A stretch of 34,374 nucleotides of DNA from CAYLYM01 sp964387645 (GTDB taxonomy: Bacteria; Calditrichota; Calditrichia; RBG-13-44-9), in the NCBI GenBank assembly GCA_964387645.1, contig CAYLYM010000030.1:1-34374 (forward strand), in the 5' to 3' direction. A program made the translations under genes and the position numbers. The notes under the pieces were generated by a model. It was not told the DNA's origin. It searched no databases and was given only the letters and a program-made list of their open reading frames with translations. Below, in pieces: positions 17,118-24,818 of the stretch (positions within the stretch are counted from its first letter, which is position 1; each line of letters starts with the position of its first letter).

Positions 17118-17879
17118 ATGACCATACCATTACAACAGGAAATCATTTACGGTCCAGTAAATTCCAGGAGATTAGGAAGATCGTTGGGTATTAACCTTCT
17201 CCCGACAAAATACAAAGTGTGCACTTTTAATTGCTTATACTGCCAGTATGGCTGGACCCGTCATTATCAGATAAAACCAGACCATATCTCTGACTGGCCC
17301 ACAAAAGAAGAAGTATTTGCTGCCGTGGAAAGAAGTTTATCTACTCTTCAAATGAAACCAGCCTTTATCACATTTTCCGGCAACGGTGAACCTACCATGC
17401 ATCCAGACTTCCCCGAAATTGTTGAGGCAGTGATTGAACTTCGGAACAAATTGGCGCCAGAGTCTCAAACGGCTATTCTTTCAAATTCCTCCACAGTGGA
17501 CAAAGTAAAAATTCGAACAGCCCTTGAACGATTAGATGTAAGAATCATGAAATTGGACTGTGGCAACAACCATTTTTTAAAAAAATACAATTTGCCCTGT
17601 GCCGGCATCGAATATGAAAAAATTGTTTCTGGACTGGTTTTACTAGACGATGTTACCATACAGTCGCTTTTTTCTGATGGGATTTCCGGGAATTACCATT
17701 GGGACAATATTAGTAAGTGGATTGAAGCCCTTTTAAAAATACAACCCAAATTGGTCCAATTGTATACGCTCGATCGTGGTTATCCATCTGGTAAGATTTC
17801 ACCATTAAGCCTGCATGAATTAAAGGAAATTAAAAGAAAACTGAATGAACAAAACATCAGGGCGGAAGTTTATTTTTAA
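17118..17879 (+). CDS. Radical SAM protein of the COG0731 (TYW1-like Fe-S oxidoreductase) group
   Basis: A roughly 253-residue radical SAM protein. The start 'EIIYGPVNSRRLGRSLGIN' is a hallmark of this family, followed by 'CTFNCLYCQYG', the CxxxCxxC motif that holds the 4Fe-4S cluster. 'FITFSGNGEPTMHPDF' is the family version of the SAM-binding GGE motif, and 'QTAILSNSS' follows. The relatives include the wybutosine enzyme TYW1, but most bacterial members have no known substrate, so no specific reaction is claimed. The ATG at 17118 is preferred over the GTG at 17109; neither has a clear ribosome binding site. It opens a run of plus-strand genes with gaps of 37-57 nt, possibly one operon through the decarboxylase. 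Confidence 0.82.
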   Translation: MTIPLQQEIIYGPVNSRRLGRSLGINLLPTKYKVCTFNCLYCQYGWTRHYQIKPDHISDWPTKEEVFAAVERSLSTLQMKPAFITFSGNGEPTMHPDFPEIVEAVIELRNKLAPESQTAILSNSSTVDKVKIRTALERLDVRIMKLDCGNNHFLKKYNLPCAGIEYEKIVSGLVLLDDVTIQSLFSDGISGNYHWDNISKWIEALLKIQPKLVQLYTLDRGYPSGKISPLSLHELKEIKRKLNEQNIRAEVYF

Positions 17880-17936
17880 TAGCACTAAGAAAAATATTGT
17901 GAGTCTCTACTAAAAATTTCAGAAAATGTTGAAAAA

Positions 17937-18620
17937 ATGGAAAATTTGGAGCAAAAAAACAAAAAAAAGAAATTACTCATAACTGGATGTGGCAGAAGCG
18001 GCACACTCTATACAGCAGAAGTATTCCGTTCGCTTGGGCTGGACATCCAGCATGAACGGGATTACCGACCCGATGGTTCAACTGGAAAAGATGGTTACGC
18101 TTCCTGGTTCCTGGCTGTTGACGATCCCCATCCGCCGTTTGGCCCTTCGGCAATCGGTACAGAATTTGACCTGGTTTTACATCAAGTCAGACATCCCTTG
18201 AAAGTTATTCCCAGCATGGCGCAATTTATTCTTCGAAAGGGCATTTACAGTCCACAATATATCGAAAAACATGCTCCTCAAACCCAACTTGCACCAGATG
18301 AACGCTTATTAGATCGCCGCGAACAACTTATTTTGCAAGCAGCCCGCTATTGGTACCACTGGAACTTATTGGCAGAAGAAAAAGCTACTGAAACTATCCC
18401 AATTGAAAAATTAAGAGAACATTTACCCAGATTATGTAATGATTTAGGAATTGAATTTGACCCGAACGCATTAGAAGAAGTTTCAAGAGAAACAAATGCC
18501 CGATATTATTATGTAAAAGAAGAACCCTGGAAGGTAAGTTGGCGGGACATCGAAAAATTGGATCCAGAATTGTGTGAAAAGATTCAAGAATTAGCAGACC
18601 GCTACGGCTACAGATATTAA
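17937..18620 (+). CDS. Sulfotransferase-like P-loop protein
   Basis: A 227-residue cytoplasmic protein. 'LLITGCGRSGTLYTAEVF' (P-loop about residues 16-23) is the 5'-phosphosulfate-binding loop form seen in sulfotransferases that use PAPS. 'DLVLHQVRHPLKVIPSM' (about 79-94) matches the 3'-phosphate loop with its conserved Arg and Ser. No membrane segment or signal is seen, and the acceptor is unknown; many bacterial proteins of this kind have no proven activity. It is 57 nt after the radical SAM gene and 51 nt before the DmpA-type peptidase. A sulfatase lies 1.2 kb away on the other strand, which may be coincidence. A lysine-rich start (KNKKKKL) precedes the first strand. Confidence 0.7.
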   Translation: MENLEQKNKKKKLLITGCGRSGTLYTAEVFRSLGLDIQHERDYRPDGSTGKDGYASWFLAVDDPHPPFGPSAIGTEFDLVLHQVRHPLKVIPSMAQFILRKGIYSPQYIEKHAPQTQLAPDERLLDRREQLILQAARYWYHWNLLAEEKATETIPIEKLREHLPRLCNDLGIEFDPNALEEVSRETNARYYYVKEEPWKVSWRDIEKLDPELCEKIQELADRYGYRY

Positions 18621-18671
18621 CTCAAAATACTTTAAACATTACCACACACCCAATTTTTTACAGAGGCCGAG

Positions 18672-19820
18672 ATGAAACGATCTTATTTTCTTGTTTCTCT
18701 ATTCGCTTTTTTAACAATGGTTTCAGCCATACATTCCCAGGAGACCCGCTGTCGTGTGCGAGACATTGGTTTAAAAATTGGAGTTCTGGAACCCGGAAAG
18801 TTAAACGCCATTACCGATGTTCCTGGTGTTCGAGTGGGACATGTTACATTGATTTCCGGGGATAATATCCGAACTGGCGTCACCGCCATTCTTCCGCACA
18901 CTGGGAATATTTTTCAAGAAAAAGTTCCGGCGGCCATCTACATTGGAAACGGATTTGGCAAACTTACAGGCTTTTCTCAAGTTGAAGAACTGGGAAATAT
19001 CGAAACACCCATCATTTTAACCAATACCCTCAGTGTTTGGACAGCGGCAGATGCACTTATCGATTATACGCTTTCGCAAAATGGAAATAAAAATGTAAGA
19101 TCAATAAATCCTGTGGTGGGGGAAACCAATGATGGTTGGCTGAACGACATCAGAGGCAGGCATGTTAAAAAGGAGCATATTCTTAAAGCCATTCAGTCGG
19201 CTTCTTCAGGGCCGGTGGAAGAAGGTGCCGTAGGGGCTGGTGTCGGAACCATCTGTTTTGGTTTCAAAGGCGGCATTGGCACGTCTTCGAGGGTTTTACC
19301 GCAAAATTTGGGCGGTTACACTGTGGGGGTATTGGTGCAAACCAATTTCGGTGGTGTTCTAGAAATAGGTGGTGTACCAGTAGGAAAAGAACTGGGCCAG
19401 TATTATTTAAAAAACAAGCTACCCTCCTCCAAAGCTGATGGATCTTGCATGATTGTTGTGGCAACTGATGCCCCGCTGACATCTCGAAATCTGAAACGCC
19501 TGGCGAAAAGGGCCATGCTGGGTCTGGCCAAAACCGGTGGCATCTCTTCTAATGGCAGTGGAGATTATGTCATTGCGTTCTCAACTGCAAAGAATATCCG
19601 AATTGCCTATCAATCAAAGAATTCTGTGAGAAAGATAGAAGTTTTACGAAACGAGCAGATGTCGCCACTTTTTATGGCTGTTATCGAGGCTACTGAAGAA
19701 GCTATTTTAAACTCTCTTTTCATGGCACAAACCATGACGGGTCAAAATGGAAGAAAAGTTCCGGCTCTTCCGGTGGAAAAGGTGAAAAATATTCTTCGAA
19801 AATACAATCGTATTCCATAG
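18672..19820 (+). CDS. P1-family N-terminal nucleophile peptidase (DmpA/BapA-like), secreted
   Basis: A 382-residue protein with a signal peptide (residues 1-22, 'SAIHSQ'). It matches the DmpA L-aminopeptidase/D-esterase family: 'RDIGLKIGVLEPGKLNAITD', 'VPGVRVGHVTL', 'NTLSVWTAADAL', 'VGETNDGWLNDI', 'GAVGAGVGTICFGFKGGIG'. The autoprocessing site is intact: in 'KADGSCMIVVATDAPL' the Gly257-Ser258 bond would be cut so that Ser258 becomes the N-terminal nucleophile of the small subunit. The family trims N-terminal residues, including beta- and D-amino acids; the export signal suggests work on periplasmic or outside peptides. It lies between the sulfotransferase-like gene and the decarboxylase, 37 nt before the latter, so peptide breakdown feeding amino acid decarboxylation is possible. 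Confidence 0.9.
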   Translation: MKRSYFLVSLFAFLTMVSAIHSQETRCRVRDIGLKIGVLEPGKLNAITDVPGVRVGHVTLISGDNIRTGVTAILPHTGNIFQEKVPAAIYIGNGFGKLTGFSQVEELGNIETPIILTNTLSVWTAADALIDYTLSQNGNKNVRSINPVVGETNDGWLNDIRGRHVKKEHILKAIQSASSGPVEEGAVGAGVGTICFGFKGGIGTSSRVLPQNLGGYTVGVLVQTNFGGVLEIGGVPVGKELGQYYLKNKLPSSKADGSCMIVVATDAPLTSRNLKRLAKRAMLGLAKTGGISSNGSGDYVIAFSTAKNIRIAYQSKNSVRKIEVLRNEQMSPLFMAVIEATEEAILNSLFMAQTMTGQNGRKVPALPVEKVKNILRKYNRIP

Positions 19821-19857
19821 TCTATCTTAACTAACCTCAATCATTGGAGTAGTAATT

Positions 19858-21306
19858 ATGTCTAAAGACAAAAGTTTCCATATGTCCATTGAAGATTTCA
19901 AACGCTTTGGCCACGAAGTTGTAGATTGGATTGCAGATTATTATCAGAGAGTGGAGTCTTTCCCGGTACTTTCCAGGGTAGAACCTGGAGAAATTCGGGC
20001 TGCCTTGCCGGAAAAACCACCTGCAAAGGGCGAAAACTTCACTGAAATTCTCCAGGACATCGAGAAAATTATTCTGCCGGGATTGACGCACTGGCAATCG
20101 CCCAACTTTTTTGCCTTTTTCCCTGCTAATACCTCCGGCCCTGCCATTCTGGGCGAATTCCTTTCCGCGGGGTTGGGTGTTCAGGGAATGATTTGGGCAA
20201 CCAGTCCCGCCTGCACGGAATTAGAAACGCACGTATTAGATTGGTTGGTGGATATGCTGGACCTGCCACAAAAGTTTAAATCAACAGAAACGGGTGGCGG
20301 CGTTATTCAGGATTCCGCTTCCAGTGCTGTCCTTTGCGCCATTATTGCCGCTAGGGAAAAAGTCACCCAATTTTCCAGCAATAAATATGGCTGTAATGGG
20401 AAATTAGTTGCTTATGCCTCCACACAAGGGCATTCTTCCATCGAAAAAGCAGTGCGAATCGCCGGAATCGGTTCCGAAAATTTGCGATATATCTCTGTCG
20501 ATCATGGCTTTGCCATGATTCCTGCCGCTCTGGAAGAACAGATCGAAAAAGATCGCCAGGAAGGACTCATTCCTTTTTTCGTCTGTGCAACGGTTGGGAC
20601 AACCTCCTCCAATGCTCTGGATCCAATAGATGAAATCGGGCGAATTTGTAAGGAAAACAATCTGTGGCTGCATGTAGATGCTGCCATGGCCGGTACTGCT
20701 GCTCTGTGTCCAGAATTCCGTTTCATTCATAAGGGATTGGAACTGGCTAATAGCTACTGTTTCAATCCCCATAAATGGATGTTCACTAATTTCGATTGCG
20801 ATTGTTTCTTTGTGGCAGACCGAAAAGACCTCATTCAGGCATTAAGCATATTGCCAGAATATTTGAAGAACAAAGCCACTGAGTCTGGCGCAGTAATCGA
20901 TTATCGCGACTGGCAAATCCCACTGGGACGGCGGTTCCGCGCCTTGAAACTGTGGTTTGTTATTCGCCACTATGGCATCGAAGGACTACAATACCATATC
21001 CGACGACATGTGGAACTTGCGCAAAATTTTGCGAAATGGGTTGAAAACGATCCACACTTTGAACTGGTGGTACCTCCACCATTGAATCTGGTGTGTTTCC
21101 GTCATAAAGCCGGAGATGAATTCAACCAGAAGCTTCTGGAAAAACTAAACCATAGCGGGAAAATTTATCTAACTCATACTCGCCTGAATGAAAAATTTAC
21201 TTTACGTTTTTGTGTCGGGCAAACTCACACAGAAGCATGCCACGTGGAAAATGCCTGGAAGTTAATTCAAGCATATTCAAATCAATTGGAAAAGGAGTTG
21301 AATTAG
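19858..21306 (+). CDS. PLP-dependent aromatic L-amino acid decarboxylase (group II)
   Basis: A 482-residue cytoplasmic enzyme, the same length as animal DOPA decarboxylase and unusually close to it. Seen: 'PNFFAFFPANTSGPAILGE', His192 in 'QGHSSIEKA' (stacks on PLP), Asp274 in 'HVDAAMAGTA' (PLP N1), and the Schiff-base Lys306 in 'NPHKWMFTNFDCD'. The mobile loop 'PEYLKNKATESGAVIDYRDW' keeps the Tyr (Tyr335) that marks decarboxylases; a Phe there would mark aldehyde synthases. 'GRRFRALKLWFVIRHYG' follows. The likely reaction is decarboxylation of an aromatic amino acid to the amine; the exact substrate is not known. The ribosome binding site is GGAG. The gene ends a plus-strand series, and the palindromic repeat just after it may end the transcript. 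Confidence 0.93.
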   Translation: MSKDKSFHMSIEDFKRFGHEVVDWIADYYQRVESFPVLSRVEPGEIRAALPEKPPAKGENFTEILQDIEKIILPGLTHWQSPNFFAFFPANTSGPAILGEFLSAGLGVQGMIWATSPACTELETHVLDWLVDMLDLPQKFKSTETGGGVIQDSASSAVLCAIIAAREKVTQFSSNKYGCNGKLVAYASTQGHSSIEKAVRIAGIGSENLRYISVDHGFAMIPAALEEQIEKDRQEGLIPFFVCATVGTTSSNALDPIDEIGRICKENNLWLHVDAAMAGTAALCPEFRFIHKGLELANSYCFNPHKWMFTNFDCDCFFVADRKDLIQALSILPEYLKNKATESGAVIDYRDWQIPLGRRFRALKLWFVIRHYGIEGLQYHIRRHVELAQNFAKWVENDPHFELVVPPPLNLVCFRHKAGDEFNQKLLEKLNHSGKIYLTHTRLNEKFTLRFCVGQTHTEACHVENAWKLIQAYSNQLEKELN

Positions 21307-21344
21307 ATTTTCGTCTCATGAGTTTACTCTAAAAAGAATTTTTT

Positions 21345-21419
21345 TGTCATCTTGATCGGAGTCGAAGGATCTCTAATTTATTAAAAATTAATAGATCCTT
21401 CACTTCGTTCAAATTGACA
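21345..21419. repeat. Palindromic intergenic repeat (REP/MITE-like)
   Basis: Left arm 21345-21372 (TGTCATCTTGATCGG...AGGATCT) and right arm 21393-21419 (AGATCCTTC...AATTGACA) are imperfect reverse complements around a 20-nt AT-rich centre. The outer TGTCA/TGACA and inner AAGGATCT/AGATCCTT blocks match exactly. The pattern 'TGTCAT..TGA.CGGAGTCGAAGGATCT' resembles palindromic repeats that recur between genes in FCB-group genomes. As RNA it would form a long hairpin and could act as a terminator for the decarboxylase transcript. Only one copy is in the window. Confidence 0.65.
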
Positions 21420-21669
21420 TTTATAAGCAAACTATCTATTAAAGTGGACTCTTTCAATATAATGCAAATCCGGGATGCTATCAGGTTCACGAATCGATGA
21501 GCTGGCTGAGAATTGCCTGGAACATACTCAAAAGACCAGGTTAAGTTTTAACAGATCCGAAAAATTACATTCTAATCAGAACGGTATCTCGAGGCTCTTA
21601 CCTCTCTAAGCCAAAGCCTTTTTTGATTTTATTATCAGGGAAATGTTATTCAAAAATGAAAAATGAAAT
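21420..21669. other. Intergenic stretch without a recognised gene
   Basis: Lies between the palindromic repeat and the stop of the VTT gene. Its GC content is a little higher than other gaps and it has a 44-codon open frame at 21475-21609 with no ribosome binding site and no known family. It may be decayed coding sequence. Confidence 0.35.
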
Positions 21670-22359
21670 TTACTTCTGAATCACGGAGGTGGATACGGAT
21701 TCTCCTTCTACCGGGAGGGTGGAATCCAGCACCACTTCCTCCACAATTTCTATAGCCTCTTTTCGTTTTCTGCGGGAGATGCGCCGCAATACTTCTGCGC
21801 TGACCAACGAGAGAAAGAATATTGCAATAAACCAATTGGGAATATTAAAAAACACACCAGATAAGGCCAGAAAATAGTAACGTGGAATTCTTCCCGAGGC
21901 AACAGCCAGAGTGTATTTCCAGAGGGGATATTCACTGGCAATCGATAAAATTCGAACCGGATAAAAGGGAACTGGTGAGAGAGCAGCAACCATATTTGTC
22001 ACGAATGGTGCCTTGGAGAAATAGTAAGCTGTTTTGCGATAAATCCTGGTCTCTTTTATTTTTCTCAATCGGGTTCGTGAAAATACCGGCGACAACACCG
22101 CATAATCCAGAATACAGGCAATAACGGTAGGTAATGTGGCAACCAGAGTAGTTAAGAAAGGACCGTAGATCTTACCGTAGTAAATGATCGCTGGCTCATG
22201 CGGGAAGGGAATAAAAGAATTGGAAGGAATGATATAAAAAAACAGGAAAATCAATCCTAAAAATGGAGGAAAATAAATGTAAGTAATAATTCCTGTAAGC
22301 GTCGCCACAGCCAGAATTATCAAAATAAATTTCCATTTTAAGGGTAACCTTTGCCACAT
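21670..22359 (-). CDS. VTT-domain (DedA/SNARE-associated) integral membrane protein
   Basis: A 229-residue inner-membrane protein with about five hydrophobic segments. 'IPSNSFIPFPHEPAIIYYGKIYGP' followed by 'ATLPTVIACILDYAVL' and the later 'SPVPFYPVRILSIASEYPLWKYTLAVASGRIPRYY' matches the VTT/DedA pattern (E/F-x-x-P ... G-x-x-x-G ... S-P-x-P ... G-R). Such proteins are lipid scramblases or transporters; the exact substrate here is unknown. A cytoplasmic tail rich in Glu ends the protein. The frame is open to a TTG at 22393-22395, but that TTG is the start of a -35 box (TTGACA), so the ATG at 22357-22359 is used, possibly as a leaderless message. Confidence 0.8.
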   Translation of the reverse strand: MWQRLPLKWKFILIILAVATLTGIITYIYFPPFLGLIFLFFYIIPSNSFIPFPHEPAIIYYGKIYGPFLTTLVATLPTVIACILDYAVLSPVFSRTRLRKIKETRIYRKTAYYFSKAPFVTNMVAALSPVPFYPVRILSIASEYPLWKYTLAVASGRIPRYYFLALSGVFFNIPNWFIAIFFLSLVSAEVLRRISRRKRKEAIEIVEEVVLDSTLPVEGESVSTSVIQK

Positions 22360-22366
22360 GATATTC

Positions 22367-22395
22367 AAATTATGAATTTTATGTGAATTTGTCAA
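22367..22395 (-). promoter_or_regulatory. Promoter of the VTT gene, apparently giving a leaderless transcript
   Basis: On the minus strand TTGACA (22395-22390), a 17-bp spacer and TAATTT (22372-22367). Only 7 nt separate the -10 box from the ATG at 22359, so transcription should begin at or within 1-2 nt of the start codon. Confidence 0.55.
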
Positions 22396-22430
22396 CAGCG
22401 ATAAGAGAAAATTTAAAAAAAAAAGATTGT

Positions 22431-23540
22431 TTAGACTCTGATAAACATTTTACCGACCAATTGTTGAACAAGGCCCATGAGCTCCAGGGTAAGTAAGCTG
22501 GAGAGAATCGTACCTGGCGGTTCCTTCAACTCCTTCACTAATTGGTCGATGTGTTTAGGTTCATGAGAAAGGCAGGAAAGAAGTTTTCTCTCCCATTCAC
22601 TTAAGTTTTTTGGGATGGGTTTTTCTTGCGGGATTTGTTCAGCCGAAAATCCACCCAATTCTTCCAGAATGTCATCCACATTTTGTACGAGTTTAGCGCC
22701 TTGTTTTATCAATCGGTTTGTACCGGTGCTTTTAGGATTGGTGATATTGCCCGGGATAGCAAAAACCTCCCGATTATGATTCAGGGCATAAAAGGCTGTA
22801 ATCAAGGCGCCACTGCGGCCGCCTGCTTCGATCACCAGCGTTCCCTTACTCAGTCCACTAATGATGCGGTTTCTTCTGGGAAAATTGACCGCATCGGGCT
22901 TAATCCCGCAAAAGTATTCAGAAACCAATGCGCCCTGTTGCGGAATGGAATCATACAGCCGGCGGTTCTCCGGGGGATAACAGTAATCCAATCCACAGCC
23001 CAGCACCGCTACAGTTTCTCCGCCACTCTGGAGTGCAGATTGATGGGCAATAGTATCTATTCCGCGAGCCATCCCGCTGACGATAACGATGCCTTTCTTT
23101 ACCAGGTGATTGACAATTTCTCTTGTGACAATTTTGCCGTAATTAGACGGCGTGCGAGTACCCACGATGGCCAGTGCTATTTTGGATGAGAAATCTAACT
23201 TTCCTTTATAAAAAAGCACTATCGGGGGATCCGGAATTCGCTTCAAAAGCTGTGGATACTCCTCATCCCAAACAGTAACGTAGCGATATCCATATTTCTG
23301 AATCAATTTTATCTGTCGTTCAGCTTCTATTTCATCGCCACCTGATTTAATTTGCGCTGCCAGCTTGAGATCGATACCTTCTACTTGAACCAGTTTTTGT
23401 ACCGGTGCTCTACAAATTTCTTCTTTATTTTCAAAAACCTGAAAAAGCCGGCGAATACGTCCAGGACCAATTTGCGGGATGGTAAGCAAATACAACAGGT
23501 CGCTGATCTTAGGTTTATTATCCTTATTATTGGAGGTCAT
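22431..23540 (-). CDS. dprA: DNA-processing protein DprA
   Basis: A 369-residue protein that binds incoming single-stranded DNA and loads RecA during natural transformation. An N-terminal helical domain ('LLYLLTIPQIGPGRIRRLF') is followed by the Rossmann-like SLOG core: 'AIVGTRTPSNYGK', 'VSGMARGIDTIAHQSAL', 'AVLGCGLDYCYPPENRRL', 'FPRRNRIISGLS', 'VIEAGGRSGALITA'. A C-terminal winged-helix segment ('HIDQLVKELKEPPGTILSSL') ends the protein. All core motifs are intact. It follows obg by 22 nt on the same strand. The recA/thpR/cinA set a few kilobases upstream gives functional context for DNA uptake. Confidence 0.95.
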   Translation of the reverse strand: MTSNNKDNKPKISDLLYLLTIPQIGPGRIRRLFQVFENKEEICRAPVQKLVQVEGIDLKLAAQIKSGGDEIEAERQIKLIQKYGYRYVTVWDEEYPQLLKRIPDPPIVLFYKGKLDFSSKIALAIVGTRTPSNYGKIVTREIVNHLVKKGIVIVSGMARGIDTIAHQSALQSGGETVAVLGCGLDYCYPPENRRLYDSIPQQGALVSEYFCGIKPDAVNFPRRNRIISGLSKGTLVIEAGGRSGALITAFYALNHNREVFAIPGNITNPKSTGTNRLIKQGAKLVQNVDDILEELGGFSAEQIPQEKPIPKNLSEWERKLLSCLSHEPKHIDQLVKELKEPPGTILSSLLTLELMGLVQQLVGKMFIRV

Positions 23541-23562
23541 TCTTGTATTTTTCTTCCTACTC

Positions 23563-24549
23563 TTATTTTTTAAGTTTTTCTAATTCGTTCCATAGTCCCC
23601 ACTTTAACTCATTAATCCCACTTCCAGTTACTGCGGATATGGTAAAAAGTGGGAAATTAAAATATTTTTCTGCGGTGCTTTGATAGTCCTGATCCCAAAT
23701 ATCTTGTTTCGTCAATACCACCACAATGGGTTTATGAATCAATTTGGGACTATATTCTTCTAATTCTTTGGAAAGTATTGCGAAAGTTTTTTGCGGCTCT
23801 CCTTCAGTCGGGTCGATCAAGAAAACCAGTATGCGAGTTCGCTCGATATGCCGCAAAAATTGCAGGCCCAGACCTTTGCCCAGATGCGCCCCTTCAATCA
23901 ATCCAGGAATATCGGCCATGACAAAATTTTTATAATCATCCACCTTTACAATACCCAGATTTGGTTGAAGAGTGGTGAAAGGATAATCAGCAATTTTGGG
24001 GTGGGCAGCACTTACTCTGGAGAGCAGGGTAGATTTACCGGCATTGGGTCTGCCAACCAGTCCCACATCCGCCAGAACTTTCAGCTCCAGGATTAACCAT
24101 CTTTCTTCACCCGGCTCGCCCACTTCCCATTCCCGCGGTGCCTGATGGGTAGGGGTAGCAAAACGGGCATTTCCCCGCCCACCTCGACCTCCACGAGCCG
24201 CCACAAATTCCTCTCCGGGATGCACCAGGTCCGCTAATACCTCGCCAGTCTCTGCATCCTTTACAACCGTCCCCGGAGGAACCCGAAGCCGTAGATCTTT
24301 AGCGTCCCGACCGTGACGATTCTTCCCCATACCATGCTGGCCATGACGAACCGAATAATGGCTTTTATACTTGAAATCAATTAAGGTATTCAGATGCGGG
24401 TCTACCACAAGAATAATACTTCCTCCTCTGCCGCCGTCACCCCCGTCCGGTCCGCCTTTAGGTACATGTTTCTCCCGGCGGAAACTACAGGCACCACTGC
24501 CACCCTGACCCGCTTTCACTTTTATTTTAACATAATCAATAAACATCAT
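23563..24549 (-). CDS. obg: Obg/CgtA ribosome-associated GTPase
   Basis: A 328-residue GTPase needed for large-subunit maturation and stress control. The N-terminal glycine-rich Obg fold spans residues about 3-158 ('GGPDGGDGGRGGSIILVVD', 'GRGGRGNARFATPTHQAP'). The G domain follows: P-loop 'GRPNAGKST' (166-174), switch 'DYPFTTLQPNLG', 'DIPGLIEGAHLGKGLG', 'LTKQD' and 'ISAVTG'. The variable C-terminal OCT domain of longer homologues is absent, as in many bacteria. Two ATGs are in tandem (24549 and 24546). The usual upstream partners rplU and rpmA are not here; a large GH13 gene is upstream instead, 269 bp away. Confidence 0.95.
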   Translation of the reverse strand: MMFIDYVKIKVKAGQGGSGACSFRREKHVPKGGPDGGDGGRGGSIILVVDPHLNTLIDFKYKSHYSVRHGQHGMGKNRHGRDAKDLRLRVPPGTVVKDAETGEVLADLVHPGEEFVAARGGRGGRGNARFATPTHQAPREWEVGEPGEERWLILELKVLADVGLVGRPNAGKSTLLSRVSAAHPKIADYPFTTLQPNLGIVKVDDYKNFVMADIPGLIEGAHLGKGLGLQFLRHIERTRILVFLIDPTEGEPQKTFAILSKELEEYSPKLIHKPIVVVLTKQDIWDQDYQSTAEKYFNFPLFTISAVTGSGINELKWGLWNELEKLKK

Positions 24550-24818
24550 TCAATATCACTATTTTTAGCTATGAAATTTACTTTATTTTTTAATCCGATC
24601 GCAACTGCACCTGAAATCTTTTTATACAAGAACAATCCACTCCTCCTTTTCGACCAGAATGTGTTCTTCCGAGGTGGAACGAATGGAGTGGAAAAATCTG
24701 TTTTACCTCCACGATTAAAATGTTTATAGTGGAAAACCAACGAGTTTAAATCCACATCATTATGATTAACCTTATTTCCATACTTAAAACAATAACATTC
24801 AAACAAACGCAACGTTAA

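Noticed and set aside
21475..21609. A 44-codon frame beginning 'MLSGSRIDELAENCLEHTQK' after the palindromic repeat.
   Set aside because: No ribosome binding site, no family recognised and no neighbour link; possibly an old gene fragment, but not supportable as a gene.
24546..24812. An 88-codon minus frame between the GH13 gene and obg whose TGA overlaps the obg ATG (ATGA-like coupling).
   Set aside because: It has a TTG start with no ribosome binding site, and an odd composition. The plus strand here is equally open. An 8-bp inverted repeat (TCCACTCC 24636-24643, GGAGTGGA 24685-24692) makes a non-coding repeat remnant as likely.
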